64,000 bases of DNA from an uncultured Eubacteriales bacterium (GTDB lineage: Bacteria > Bacillota > Clostridia > Oscillospirales > CAG-272). How positions within the stretch are numbered: the first letter of the stretch is position 1; every line of letters begins with the position of its first letter. The notes beneath the pieces are model-generated. The model saw nothing but the letters and a program-made list of their open reading frames with translations. It had not been told where the DNA came from and did no database searches. Made by a program: the position numbers and the translations under genes. Positions 16,764 to 25,770 of the stretch are shown here, one piece after another. Location of the stretch: positions 1-64,000 of the forward strand of contig CAKRZE010000001.1 in assembly GCA_934432725.1 (NCBI GenBank). Direction: 5' to 3'.

Positions 16764-17931
16764 CCTGTGTGCCGATATCGGCTATATGAGCCTGCTGCAT
16801 GCGGATGAGCAGCTCTGCGGGGATCATGTCGAGGTTGTGGAGCAGACGGGAGAAAATTCCACGGTGATCGTGCTGGCAGACGGTCTGGGAAGCGGTGTCA
16901 AGGCGAGCATCCTGTCCACGCTGACCTCCAAAATCATTGCAACGATGCTTTCGGCTGGGCTGAAGCTGGAGGATTGTGTGGAAACCATCGCCGCAACACT
17001 TCCGGTTTGTTCGGTACGCGGCGTTGCATATTCTACATTTACGATCATCCGGCTGGTCCATAACGAGAGAGCGGAAATTATTCAGTATGACAATCCGCGC
17101 GTGATCCTGCTGCGCGACGGAAAAAATCTTGAATTTCCGGTTACCATGCTGGACATCGGCGGTAAAAAGATTTACCGAAGCGATGTGGTGCTGAAAAAGG
17201 GAGACGTTTTTCTTGCGTTCAGTGACGGTGTGGAGCATGCCGGCGTCGGAGGAATCTATAATTTCGGCTGGAAAAGAGAAGATATCATATCTTATATGGA
17301 GACCTTCTGGCATGTCGGCTTTACGGCGAAGACTCTGACAACAATTTTGCTGGAGCAGGTCAATAAGCTTTATGAAGGAAAGCCGGGGGACGATGCAACG
17401 GTCTGCACCGTGCGCATCCGGGAACGCGTGCCGATGAATCTCCTGTTCGGACCTCCTTCCAACCGGGATGATTGCCGGAAGATGATGTCATTGTTTTTTG
17501 CAAAAAGCGGCAAGCATATCATTTGCGGCGGAACCACCTCTGCAATTGCCGCGGACTTTCTGAAAAAGCCGCTGAAGCCGGATTTGACCTATCAGGACCC
17601 CGAAATCCCCCCTACTGCAACGCTTGAGGGGGTCGATCTTGTGACAGAGGGCGTGATTACGGTGAACCGCGTGCTTTCCTATGCAAAGAACTATCTGGAG
17701 GATAACAAGTCCTATGAGCAGTGGAGCTGCCGCCAGGACGGAGCCTCCAAAATAGCGCGGCTTCTTTTTGAGGAAGCAACGGATATTAACTTTTTTGTGG
17801 GGCGGGCAATCAACCCCGCACACCAGAACCCGGATCTGCCGATTAACTTCAGCATAAAAATGCGGCTGGTCGAGGAGTTGTCGGAGTGCCTCAAGAAAAT
17901 GGGAAAGAGAGTAAAGGTAAGTTATTTCTGA
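16744..17931 (+). CDS. SpoIIE-type PP2C phosphatase with unknown C-terminal domain
   Basis: A 395-residue Ser/Thr phosphatase of the SpoIIE/RsbU kind, which typically dephosphorylates an anti-anti-sigma (STAS) protein. Metal-binding aspartates are visible in VLADGLGSG, AFSDGVE and PGDDATV, giving a PP2C domain over about residues 5-225. The remaining 170 residues are not a known sensor or STAS domain to my eye. The start ATG overlaps the end of the sensory hydrogenase gene by 20 bp and has AAGGAG 9 bases upstream, implying translational coupling and probably a shared pathway. No STAS or RsbW-like kinase gene is in the window. Confidence 0.9.
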   Translation: MRTETNNLCADIGYMSLLHADEQLCGDHVEVVEQTGENSTVIVLADGLGSGVKASILSTLTSKIIATMLSAGLKLEDCVETIAATLPVCSVRGVAYSTFTIIRLVHNERAEIIQYDNPRVILLRDGKNLEFPVTMLDIGGKKIYRSDVVLKKGDVFLAFSDGVEHAGVGGIYNFGWKREDIISYMETFWHVGFTAKTLTTILLEQVNKLYEGKPGDDATVCTVRIRERVPMNLLFGPPSNRDDCRKMMSLFFAKSGKHIICGGTTSAIAADFLKKPLKPDLTYQDPEIPPTATLEGVDLVTEGVITVNRVLSYAKNYLEDNKSYEQWSCRQDGASKIARLLFEEATDINFFVGRAINPAHQNPDLPINFSIKMRLVEELSECLKKMGKRVKVSYF

Positions 17932-17932
17932 T

Positions 17933-19384
17933 ATGAGAAAATTTGATACAAAGGTACAGCACTTGAAATACAAGGTTTTGCGTGAGGTCGCGCGGCATGC
18001 CTGGGCGGGGGATCTGACGGAGCATCTTTTGGATCTGCCGCAGCAGATCATTCCGGGCAAGGAGCCGACGATGCGCTGCTGTGTCTATAAAGAACGTGCA
18101 ATTCTTGCGGAACGGATTAAAATTGCAATGGGAAGCAGTCGGACCGGCGGAAATATCATCGAGGTCATTGATATTGCCTGCGATGAATGTCCTGCCGGCG
18201 GTTATGATGTGACCGAATTGTGCCGCGGGTGTCTTGCGCACCGATGCGAGGACGTTTGCCCCAAAAAAGCAATCACCTTTGATACCTATCAGAGCGATCC
18301 GCATCAGCGGGCGCATATTGACAAAAATCTGTGTGTCAACTGCGGGAAATGTGCGCAGGTATGTCCGTATTCCGCCATTATGAACCGGAAACGTCCCTGT
18401 GAGAATGCCTGTAAAATTCACGCAATTTCCATGGCGGAGGACGGCAGCGCACAAATTGATCGTTCTGTCTGCACTTCCTGCGGAGCATGCGTGTATCAGT
18501 GCCCGTTCGGCGCCATTTCCGACCGTTCCTTTATCCTTGACGTGGTGGAACTGCTCAAAACGGGCGCCGGAAACAACGGAACGCATGTCTATGCAGTGGT
18601 CGCTCCGAGTATTTCCAGCCAGTTTGCTTACGCAAAGACCGGTCAGGTGGTCAGCGGCATGAAAAAGCTCGGCTTTTACAGCGTTGTGGAGGCAGCGCTC
18701 GGCGCAGATATGGTGGCGCAGGAGGAGGCTGCGGCACTTGCGGAGGCGGGGTTTTTGACAAGCTCCTGCTGTCCCGCTTTTGTTACATATATTGAGACGC
18801 AATTTCCGTCACTTGCGGGAAAAATTTCTGAAAGTCTGTCGCCGATGGCAACCATTTCACGGGTGATCAAAGAGACAGACCCAGGCTCTGCGGTCGTATT
18901 TATCGGTCCGTGTACTGCAAAAAAGACCGAATTTCAAAAGGATACGGTTCGGGAATGGGTGGACAGTGTGATAACCTTTGAGGAGCTTCAGGCATTGTTT
19001 GACAGCCGGGATATTGAACTTACGGACTTGCCGGAGACGCCGCTTGACAATGCCTCCTATTACGGACGGATCTTTGCGCGGAGCGGAGGACTGACCGAGG
19101 CTGTCTCCGAGGCGCTGAAGGAAAGCGGAAGCGATTTTAAGCTGCTTCCTGTCACCTGCGATGGGATTGATGCATGCCGGGTGGCTCTTTTAAAGGCTTC
19201 GCACGGGAAAGCTGATTTTAATTTCATTGAAGGGATGGCGTGTACGGGCGGATGCATCGGCGGCGCCGGCTGTCTGACGCATGGGGAACGAAACCGTGCG
19301 GAGGTCGATCGGTATGGAATGCAGGCATATGAAAAGACGATCCGTGACGCGGTGAGCGTCTTAAAGCTCGGCAAAAAGGCTTGA
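17933..19384 (+). CDS. Group-B-like monomeric [FeFe] hydrogenase
   Basis: A 483-residue iron hydrogenase expected to interconvert H2 with protons and electrons. The N-terminus is cysteine-rich (C83/C86, C97/C100, C105/C109) and is followed by ferredoxin-type clusters at C134/C137/C140/C144 and C180/C183/C186/C190, a layout typical of group B enzymes. H-cluster motifs are canonical: SSCCPAF (C279, C280), GPCTAKK (C327) and MACTGGCIGGAG. Both cysteines of the first motif are present, so proton transfer should be possible. ATG at 17933 is one base after the phosphatase stop, so it belongs to the same operon. A strong bidirectional terminator follows at 19601. Confidence 0.92.
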   Translation: MRKFDTKVQHLKYKVLREVARHAWAGDLTEHLLDLPQQIIPGKEPTMRCCVYKERAILAERIKIAMGSSRTGGNIIEVIDIACDECPAGGYDVTELCRGCLAHRCEDVCPKKAITFDTYQSDPHQRAHIDKNLCVNCGKCAQVCPYSAIMNRKRPCENACKIHAISMAEDGSAQIDRSVCTSCGACVYQCPFGAISDRSFILDVVELLKTGAGNNGTHVYAVVAPSISSQFAYAKTGQVVSGMKKLGFYSVVEAALGADMVAQEEAAALAEAGFLTSSCCPAFVTYIETQFPSLAGKISESLSPMATISRVIKETDPGSAVVFIGPCTAKKTEFQKDTVREWVDSVITFEELQALFDSRDIELTDLPETPLDNASYYGRIFARSGGLTEAVSEALKESGSDFKLLPVTCDGIDACRVALLKASHGKADFNFIEGMACTGGCIGGAGCLTHGERNRAEVDRYGMQAYEKTIRDAVSVLKLGKKA

Positions 19385-19600
19385 ACTGCGCATGTTGCTT
19401 GCCGGGGTGCAATCCTGCGGGGCGCGGGCAGAGAATGCGTGGCAGCGCACGGCGGGGCGGATAGCTTCAAGGGCTGTTTCTGAACGGTGCATACTATTTT
19501 CCGAAAAGCAGCGCCTTACCTTCGTTCTGTCTGTTCGAACGCAGGGAATGTCCGGTACGGAAGTCGGGGGCGCGGAAGCAGTACCGGGCTGCGAAAGGAG

Positions 19601-19660
19601 AAAGGGACCGCTGCGGGCGGGCATCCGTGGTGAGGATGCCGACCTGCAAGCGGTCCCTTT
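19601..19660. terminator. Bidirectional nested-hairpin terminator
   Basis: AAAGGGACCGCT (19601-19612) pairs with AGCGGTCCCTTT (19649-19660), enclosing a second stem GGCATCC/GGATGCC (19620-19626, 19634-19640). It lies between the convergent hydrogenase (plus) and ABC ATPase (minus) genes. Confidence 0.75.
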
Positions 19661-19697
19661 TATGTAAAAAAGATAAGCGAGGCAAAGGAGCGGAAAA

Positions 19698-20444
19698 TCA
19701 CAGGACCTTGTTCAGGAAGCTGACAAGGCGGGGACTTTCGGGATGACTGAAAAACTCATGAGAGGGCTTGTCTTCTTCGATATGACCGCCGTCCAGAAAA
19801 ATCGTTCTTGTGCTGACCTCACGTGCAAAACGCATTTCGTGTGTGACAACGATCATTGTCATGCCGTCATCGGCAAGCTGTTTCATAACATCGAGAACTT
19901 CTCCGATCATTTCGGGATCGAGCGCGCTGGTCGGCTCATCAAACAGCATGACCTCAGGGTTCATCATGAGAGCGCGGACAATGGCAATTCTTTGTTTCTG
20001 ACCGCCGGAAAGCTGAGACGGGAAGGCATCGCCGCGATCGGCAAGCCCGACACGCTGCAAAAGCTCCATGGCTTTCGCTTCTGCCGCATCCTTTTTCATG
20101 CCCTTGATGCGGATCGGAGCGCAGGTCAGGTTTTTCATGACGTTCATGTTATTAAACAGATTGAACTGCTGGAAAACCATACCGATTCTTTGGCGGCATA
20201 CATTGATATCGTTCTTTTTGTCGCAGATGTCCATTCCGTCAAAGAAAATATGACCGGAGGTCGGCATTTCCAGAAGATTCAGACAACGCAGAAAGGTACT
20301 TTTTCCTCCGCCGGACGGACCGATAATGGAAACCACCTCATTTTTATGAAAGCTTGTGGTGATGTCCTTCAGAACTTCGTTCTTTCCAAAGCTTTTTGAC
20401 AGGTTCTCAACCTGTATCATGGCTGTATTCTTTGTCTGATTCAC
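19698..20444 (-). CDS. Polar amino acid-type ABC transporter ATPase (orphan)
   Basis: A 248-residue ATP-binding subunit close to GlnQ/ArtP-type amino acid importers. Walker A is GPSGGGKST, the Q-loop FQQFNLF, the signature LSGGQKQR, Walker B MLFDEPTSALD and the switch His is in VVTHEM. It would power uptake of a polar amino acid or a cystine-like solute. The start is GTG at 20444 with GGAGG 8 bases upstream. No permease or binding-protein gene lies beside it: the next gene on its strand is an SDR more than 500 bp away. The promoter at 20784-20812 would give a leader of over 300 nt. Confidence 0.92.
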   Translation of the reverse strand: MNQTKNTAMIQVENLSKSFGKNEVLKDITTSFHKNEVVSIIGPSGGGKSTFLRCLNLLEMPTSGHIFFDGMDICDKKNDINVCRQRIGMVFQQFNLFNNMNVMKNLTCAPIRIKGMKKDAAEAKAMELLQRVGLADRGDAFPSQLSGGQKQRIAIVRALMMNPEVMLFDEPTSALDPEMIGEVLDVMKQLADDGMTMIVVTHEMRFAREVSTRTIFLDGGHIEEDKPSHEFFSHPESPRLVSFLNKVL

Positions 20445-20783
20445 TTTCTGTCCTCCTTATGAACGGGTGGCGGCAGCGGGCGGATACGGTTTTCCGGAAA
20501 AAGCCCGGTCATGCTGCTCTGTATAAAAAATCATTCTTGACAATACCGCGCGGAATGCAGAGAGGCTTATGTGCTTCCGCTTTTCGGGAGAGAATGCTCC
20601 TGCGGATTTTTCCCGAAGAAAGCGATTCGGCTGGCTTTACCGAAAACAGTTCAGGTGATTTGCAGCATTCAAAAAAGAACGGTTCACATTTTTCCTCGGG
20701 TGCATTTGCAGGATACGGTGCAAAGGAACGGCGCCATTGCCGCATATCTGCAAATATGCGATTCATGAGAATATCTTTGTATA

Positions 20784-20812
20784 ATTATACATTTTATCAA
20801 GCATAAAGTCAA
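20784..20812 (-). promoter_or_regulatory. Promoter of the orphan ABC ATPase
   Basis: Minus-strand TTGACT (20812-20807), 17-bp spacer, TATAAT (20789-20784). The transcript would run more than 300 nt before the GTG at 20444. That leader shows no T-box or riboswitch motif I recognise. Confidence 0.65.
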
Positions 20813-20964
20813 TGAAAATGTCTGAAATTTCTTGGCGCCGTTTTTTAAAAAAATTGTGCATTTTGCTCAAATCCTGACGTCCGATCGGTTTTTCGAAGCA
20901 TATAAAACCGCGCTGCGGATGCGCTTGACGCAAAAGGAGTGATGTCTATACATTGCGATTATAC

Positions 20965-21004
20965 AAAAACGGCATGCAGCATGTTCGGGCTGCGTGCCGT
21001 TTTT
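20965..21004 (-). terminator. Terminator of the SDR gene
   Basis: AAAAACGGCA-T-GCAGC and GCTGC-G-TGCCGTTTTT form a strong hairpin starting 11 bp beyond the SDR stop codon, with a T-tract on the minus strand. Confidence 0.75.
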
Positions 21005-21014
21005 CAAACGGTAA

Positions 21015-21776
21015 TTATGCCTTGGAAACAGGCATGATCCAGTTGTGGGGAAGGAGCTTTGCAAGAACTCTGTAAAATTTGAAGAAGAGCCGCGGCGTAT
21101 ATACGGCGCAGCCAGCCTCGGCTTTTTTCAGAGCGGTCCGGGCGACGCGTGCGGGATTACAGTAGGGGAGTGTGGCAAAGGTCTTGGAGTTCTGATCCGT
21201 AATGCCCGCAACCGAAAGGAATTCCGTGCGCATCGGACCGGGGCAGACGGCAAGTACATTGATGCCGCGCGGCTTCAGCTCATAGCGCAGTCCCTTGGAA
21301 AAGCTGAGAACGTATGCTTTTGTTGCGCTGTAAACCGTCAGCCTCGGGTTCGGAGCAAAGGCTGCAATGGAACAGACATTGACAATATATGAGCCCTTTT
21401 TCATATAACGGAGGGAAAGGCAGCTGATCGCAGTCAGGGCTTTCGCATTGAGATCGATCTGCCGGTTTTGCAGGGAATAATCAAGCTCAGCGACGTTGCC
21501 GAGTGCTCCGAAGCCGGCGTTGTTGATCAGAATACGAATTTCCGGCTTCTCCTGTGCCAAAATGGATTCTATTTCGAAAAAGCTCTTCGGGTCGGTCAGA
21601 TCCATGGAAAGAGAACGCGTTCTGACCCCGGGAAACGCAGCCGCCAGAGTGTCCAGGCGTTCCTTCCGGCGTGCGATCAGCCAAATCTCATCAAGCTCGG
21701 GGTACAGCGTAATAACGCTTTTGTAAAATTCCCCGCCAAGACCCGATGATGCTCCTGTAATTACTGCGATTTTCAT
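21015..21776 (-). CDS. Short-chain dehydrogenase/reductase
   Basis: A 253-residue classical SDR, an NAD(P)-dependent oxidoreductase of unknown substrate. The cofactor motif TGASSGLG is at about residues 8-15, NNAG follows the central strand, and the catalytic YSATK is present with an upstream Ser in NVCSIAA. ATG at 21776 is chosen because the Rossmann strand (MKIAVITGASS) begins there; the open frame extends further upstream without family sequence. The ribosome binding site is weak. The C-terminal segment is hydrophobic and basic, resembling SDRs that act on lipids or sterols, but that is a guess. Confidence 0.88.
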   Translation of the reverse strand: MKIAVITGASSGLGGEFYKSVITLYPELDEIWLIARRKERLDTLAAAFPGVRTRSLSMDLTDPKSFFEIESILAQEKPEIRILINNAGFGALGNVAELDYSLQNRQIDLNAKALTAISCLSLRYMKKGSYIVNVCSIAAFAPNPRLTVYSATKAYVLSFSKGLRYELKPRGINVLAVCPGPMRTEFLSVAGITDQNSKTFATLPYCNPARVARTALKKAEAGCAVYTPRLFFKFYRVLAKLLPHNWIMPVSKA

Positions 21777-22100
21777 GGGTATTGCCCACAGCCTTTGTAT
21801 GGACGAAGGCTTCCTTTCTTGTCTTTTGAACTGCCATTTATCAGGCAGACCTGCAATGCGGAATGTTTCCGGACTTCCGAAAGCAGGATGCGGATGAAAC
21901 CGGACAGGCGGCTTTGGGTGTCCTTCCGAACCTCGGCAGAACCGCAGATAAGGGGAGGAGCGGCTCGGCTGCATTCCTCCGGGGTGAGATAGCCATCTCC
22001 GCGTTTCTGTGCCGATGGAGGGCAGATTTTTTTCGCTTTTCGGGACGGAGAAGCAGCAGAATACCCGTCAGCGGGTGATTTCATCGTGCTTTTAAGTCGA
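21777..22100. other. Short gene-free interval
   Basis: About 320 bp between the SDR and amidase genes, both on the minus strand. I see no gene, clear promoter or terminator. Confidence 0.4.
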
Positions 22101-23759
22101 TCATCGCACCGGGGGGCTTCTTTTTTTGTCGTAGCGGCAGATCAGAAGCACTCCGATAACGATTTCAACGAGAATGACGGCGGCTCCCGCAATCAGAATA
22201 GCGGTGCGGGCAGGGACAGAGCCGAAAATGCCGTGTTGTGCGGCGGCAGTTTCCGAAACCGCCTCGGAAAGCGTATCGGATTCCTGCGGCTGTGTGTCGG
22301 AAGCCGGAAGCGGCTGTATATTCTCCCGGATGCCGCATCTTGTACACTGCCGAAAGCTGTTATGCGCATCGGAGGCATCCTGAAAGTTGTGTCCGAGCGG
22401 AGGGATTTCCTCGGTTTTAATGACCAAGTCGCAGTATTCGCAATGGGTAATCCGTTTTCCGGCGGTTTCGCAGGCGGGAGCTTCCTCCGTATCTTTGATC
22501 ACATGTCCGCGCGGCGGGATCTCTTCATCATAGCTTTCTCCGCAGGAGCAGCTGTAGCGGTGATATCCTGACGCGAGACAGGTCGGCTCCTTGGTTTCGG
22601 TCAGAATGAATTCATGGTCGCTTGTCTTCGGAACGGAAACACTGTAGATATTTCCGCAGTTTGCGCAGCAATACAGCTTTTCGCCGTTTTTGGAATGACC
22701 GGGCGGGGTTTCACGGAGGAATGAATAGGCATGACCTGTTGCCGGGATGGTTTCAAAGCGCTCATGAACATTACTGTACTTGTTCTTATACAGCTCCACC
22801 ATGTTTTCCGTGAAGCGGCAGGTATATTTTCTGTATCCGTCTGTCTCGCAGCCAGCTGCCTTTGTTTCGGAGAGGAACCAGAAGTGTTTGTCCGGATCCG
22901 GAGCATCGCGGAGCTGACGAACCTCCTTGCGGCAGCCGCAGACGGTGCAGCGAACGGAGGATTTTCCGGGATACAGGCAGGAGGTGGGATAATCGACCGT
23001 GCGTTCTGCGGCATAGGTGTGCGTGTGACCGGTGTAATATGCGATCAGCGCATCGGCATCTGCCTTTGCCATCAATTTGAGCGATTGCTCAGATTTGACA
23101 AGAGCGGCATCCTGCGGATTGGAAAGGCAGCAATGCTCGATGATGATGCTGTCAAAGCCGAATTTCACGCCCCATTTGATCATGCCGTAATAGTCGGACA
23201 CGGTTGAACCGAAGGCTGTGGTGTCGGCAATGTCCCATTGATATTCCTCGCTCCAATAGAAGATGCGCTTTCCGAAATCGGCGGTTCTGGTCAGAGGATT
23301 TTTCCGGATGCCGACATAGGCTTGCAGACGGTTGAGAATACCATCGGACAGGGCGGTCATTGCATATTGCTCCAGAACGGAGTTGCATACGGTCGCTCCG
23401 TGATAGGAGGAAGGGGAAAGGCTGTTGAAGTGGAGGCTGACGCAGATATCCGCGTTATGGCTGTCCGCAATCAAGCCCCTTTCGTGAAGATTCAGCAGGG
23501 TATTGTTGTCGGTTCGGGTGAGATAGACGGCGAACCTTCCGGTATCCTCCAGATATTGCCTGATGTACTGCGCGATGCGGAGTGCAGGTGCAGCTTCGCT
23601 GACGCCGTTTCCGACTGCTCCGGGATCGATTCCGCCGTGTCCGGGGTCCAGCACCACAACAATTTTGCCGTCTGCATCCACGGCGGCGGTACGGAGGGAA
23701 AAAATGCAGAAGAGCAGGGAGAAAAAAATCAGAGAAAACAAAAATGCTTTATGTTTCAT
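22101..23759 (-). CDS. N-acetylmuramoyl-L-alanine amidase with Cys-rich repeats and C-terminal membrane anchor
   Basis: A 552-residue surface enzyme. After a signal peptide (about residues 1-27) comes an Amidase_3 domain that cuts the amide between muramic acid and the stem peptide: zinc ligands in DPGHGG, the Glu after GNGVS and the His in SLHFNS, with catalytic Glu in IIIEHCCLSN. The C-terminal half has repeats with paired CxxC/CxC motifs, a GYxxYxC block and a (I)PPxGH end, probably small zinc-ribbon-like modules. A single transmembrane helix near the C-terminus, followed by RYDKKR, anchors it. ATG at 23759 has GAGGA 6 bases upstream; the ATG two codons earlier is too close to it. Confidence 0.85.
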   Translation of the reverse strand: MKHKAFLFSLIFFSLLFCIFSLRTAAVDADGKIVVVLDPGHGGIDPGAVGNGVSEAAPALRIAQYIRQYLEDTGRFAVYLTRTDNNTLLNLHERGLIADSHNADICVSLHFNSLSPSSYHGATVCNSVLEQYAMTALSDGILNRLQAYVGIRKNPLTRTADFGKRIFYWSEEYQWDIADTTAFGSTVSDYYGMIKWGVKFGFDSIIIEHCCLSNPQDAALVKSEQSLKLMAKADADALIAYYTGHTHTYAAERTVDYPTSCLYPGKSSVRCTVCGCRKEVRQLRDAPDPDKHFWFLSETKAAGCETDGYRKYTCRFTENMVELYKNKYSNVHERFETIPATGHAYSFLRETPPGHSKNGEKLYCCANCGNIYSVSVPKTSDHEFILTETKEPTCLASGYHRYSCSCGESYDEEIPPRGHVIKDTEEAPACETAGKRITHCEYCDLVIKTEEIPPLGHNFQDASDAHNSFRQCTRCGIRENIQPLPASDTQPQESDTLSEAVSETAAAQHGIFGSVPARTAILIAGAAVILVEIVIGVLLICRYDKKRSPPVR

Positions 23760-24230
23760 GTACATTCCTCAAACAGACGGACGGGACATAGGAGTCGGGT
23801 CGAATCGGGCGGATTTGTGAAAGAATGGGAAGGTCCGTTCGCCGAACAGGACAGGCGCAGGTCAAAGGCAGCTTTTTTCGATCAGCGGTCGTGGATTTTT
23901 CGGGGCAAGACCGCGGGGATGTCTGTCGCACAGCCCGCCGTTAAGCAAAAGGAGGAGGGGATGTCGCGCTCCGGCTTTGCGGCGGGCGCCGCCGGGGGAA
24001 ATTTTATATGGAAGACGCGCCGCATGATTGCACAGACCCTTGCGGCATTCTCCGGCTTTGCCGATGCGCAGCCGGAGCTTTCATGCGAAATATCATGCTG
24101 CCGGTGCGGGATTTTGTGCGATGCACGAAAAAAGAATCGCTGCCCTTTTTCTGAAAAAGAACTTTCATTTTCAGCTTGATGCTGACCGGAGGATGTCTGC
24201 CCGGGAAAAGGGAAAGCTGCGTTTCTTCGT
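23760..24230. other. Gene-free interval
   Basis: About 470 bp between the amidase start and the tyrS stop. The plus strand has GGAGGAGGGG followed at once by an ATG (23961) opening a 72-codon Cys-containing frame; I do not regard it as a gene. Confidence 0.4.
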
Positions 24231-25454
24231 TTACCGGAGCGTGACCTTTTTGAAGGCTTTTTTCCCGCGCCGCACGACCATTCCGTTTTTCAGCTCGGCG
24301 GAGTCAAAGGTTTTCCGGATATCGGTGATTTTTGCATCGGAAACCGTGACGCCTCCCTGTTCCACGGCGCGTCTCGCTTCCGATCTGGAGGCGACAAGAC
24401 CGGACTTGACCAAAAGCGTCAGGATATCAACCGCTCCGTCTGTCAGATCCTCTTCGGAAAGCTCTGCGGAGGGCATATCTGCGGAATCGGAGCCAACCAT
24501 GAAAATAGCGCGCGCTGCCTTTTGTGCCTTTTCCGCTTCCTCCTCGCCGTGAACCAGCTTTGTCAGCTCATATGCAAGGATTTCCTTGGCAGTATTGAGC
24601 TGGGCGCCCTCCCAATGCTCCATTTTATCGATTTCCTCCAAAGGAAGGAAGGTGAGCATGCGGATGCATTTCAGAACATCGGCATCTCCGACATTTCTCC
24701 AGTACTGATAAAAATCATACGGAGAGGTTTTGTTCGGATCAAGCCAGACGGCGCCGTTTGCCGTCTTTCCCATCTTCTTGCCCTCGGAATTCAAAAGGAG
24801 CGTAATTGTCATGGCATAAGCGTCTTTTCCGAGCTTTTTGCGGATCAGCTCCGTACCGCCGAGCATGTTGGACCACTGATCGTCTCCGCCGAACTGCATA
24901 TTGCAGCCGTAGTGCTGGAACAGATGGTAAAAGTCATAGGACTGCATGATCATGTAGTTGAATTCAAGGAAGGAAAGTCCCTTTTCCATGCGCTGCTTAT
25001 AGCATTCCGCCGTCAGCATTTTATTGACGGAGAAGCAGGCTCCGATGTTCCGCAGAAGCTCAATATAATTCAGGTCAAGCAGCCAATCGGCGTTGTTTAC
25101 CATAATTGCCTTGTCATCGCCGAATTCAATAAAACGCTCCATCTGCTTTTTGAAGCAGGCGCAGTTATGCCGGATGGTTTCCGGCGTCATCATGCTGCGC
25201 ATATCGGTTCTGCCGGAAGGATCTCCGACATAGCCGGTTCCGCCGCCGATCAGTACAACGGGACGGTTTCCAGCCATCTGAAGCCGCTTCATCAGGCACA
25301 GCGCCATAAAATGTCCGACATGAAGGGAGTCGGCTGTGGGGTCAAAGCCGATATAAAAGGTTGCTTTCCCTGTATTGATCAGCTCCCGGATCTCAGGCTC
25401 GTCCGTCACCTGCTTGATCAGCCCTCTTTTTTGCAGTTCTTCGTAAATCAGCAT
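24231..25454 (-). CDS. tyrS: Tyrosyl-tRNA synthetase
   Basis: TyrRS charges tRNA-Tyr. The 407-residue class I synthetase has the HIGH-equivalent HVGHF in FDPTADSLHVGHF, tyrosine-pocket residues around QSYDFYHL and GGDDQWSN, the KMSKS-equivalent KKMGKT, and a C-terminal S4 RNA-binding domain from about residue 340. ATG at 25454 has AAGGAG 7 bases upstream; the frame extends 29 codons further into the leader but is not needed. Expression is controlled by the T-box leader at 25505-25764. Confidence 0.97.
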   Translation of the reverse strand: MLIYEELQKRGLIKQVTDEPEIRELINTGKATFYIGFDPTADSLHVGHFMALCLMKRLQMAGNRPVVLIGGGTGYVGDPSGRTDMRSMMTPETIRHNCACFKKQMERFIEFGDDKAIMVNNADWLLDLNYIELLRNIGACFSVNKMLTAECYKQRMEKGLSFLEFNYMIMQSYDFYHLFQHYGCNMQFGGDDQWSNMLGGTELIRKKLGKDAYAMTITLLLNSEGKKMGKTANGAVWLDPNKTSPYDFYQYWRNVGDADVLKCIRMLTFLPLEEIDKMEHWEGAQLNTAKEILAYELTKLVHGEEEAEKAQKAARAIFMVGSDSADMPSAELSEEDLTDGAVDILTLLVKSGLVASRSEARRAVEQGGVTVSDAKITDIRKTFDSAELKNGMVVRRGKKAFKKVTLR

Positions 25455-25504
25455 ATCATTTCTCCTTATTTGATCTGTTGTGTTTGACATTTTTTGTACG
25501 GTAC

Positions 25505-25764
25505 CCTCAAAAAAAGTCCCTGTCCGGACTGAACCGGACAAGGACGGAAGGACCGCGGTACCACCTTGCTTTGTACATGACTTGCGGCATGCACCTTTTC
25601 GGGCATGAAAAACATGTCCGTTCCCGTATAACGGCAGGAGCCCGTCTCTTTTTGAAGGAGAAGCTCGGGAGTGTATTCACCGTACCCGCGGTCCTGCGCC
25701 TCTCATCCTCCGGCAGCTTTCTGTTGGCGCGCGGTACAGCTACTTTTCTCCGTCACAGCTTGTT
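25505..25764 (-). promoter_or_regulatory. Tyrosine T-box leader of tyrS
   Basis: Classical T-box riboswitch on the minus strand. The antiterminator T-box sequence AAGGTGGTACCGCGG is at 25567-25553. The specifier loop contains GAATACAC with the Tyr codon TAC at 25675-25673. A G+C-rich hairpin at 25545-25516 followed by seven T (25515-25509) is the terminator. Uncharged tRNA-Tyr pairing with the specifier and T-box would prevent termination and raise tyrS expression. Confidence 0.92.
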
Positions 25765-25770
25765 TCTTTT

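Noticed and set aside
20509..20766. 85-codon minus-strand frame in the leader of the orphan ABC ATPase, starting just after the predicted transcription start.
   Set aside because: No ribosome binding site and no family resemblance; considered only as a possible leader peptide.
23961..24179. Plus-strand 72-codon frame directly after GGAGGAGGGG, with several cysteines.
   Set aside because: The Shine-Dalgarno is only 0-1 base from the ATG, the protein is Ala/Gly/Arg-rich without a recognisable fold, no promoter precedes it, and the interval lies antisense to a minus-strand gene array.
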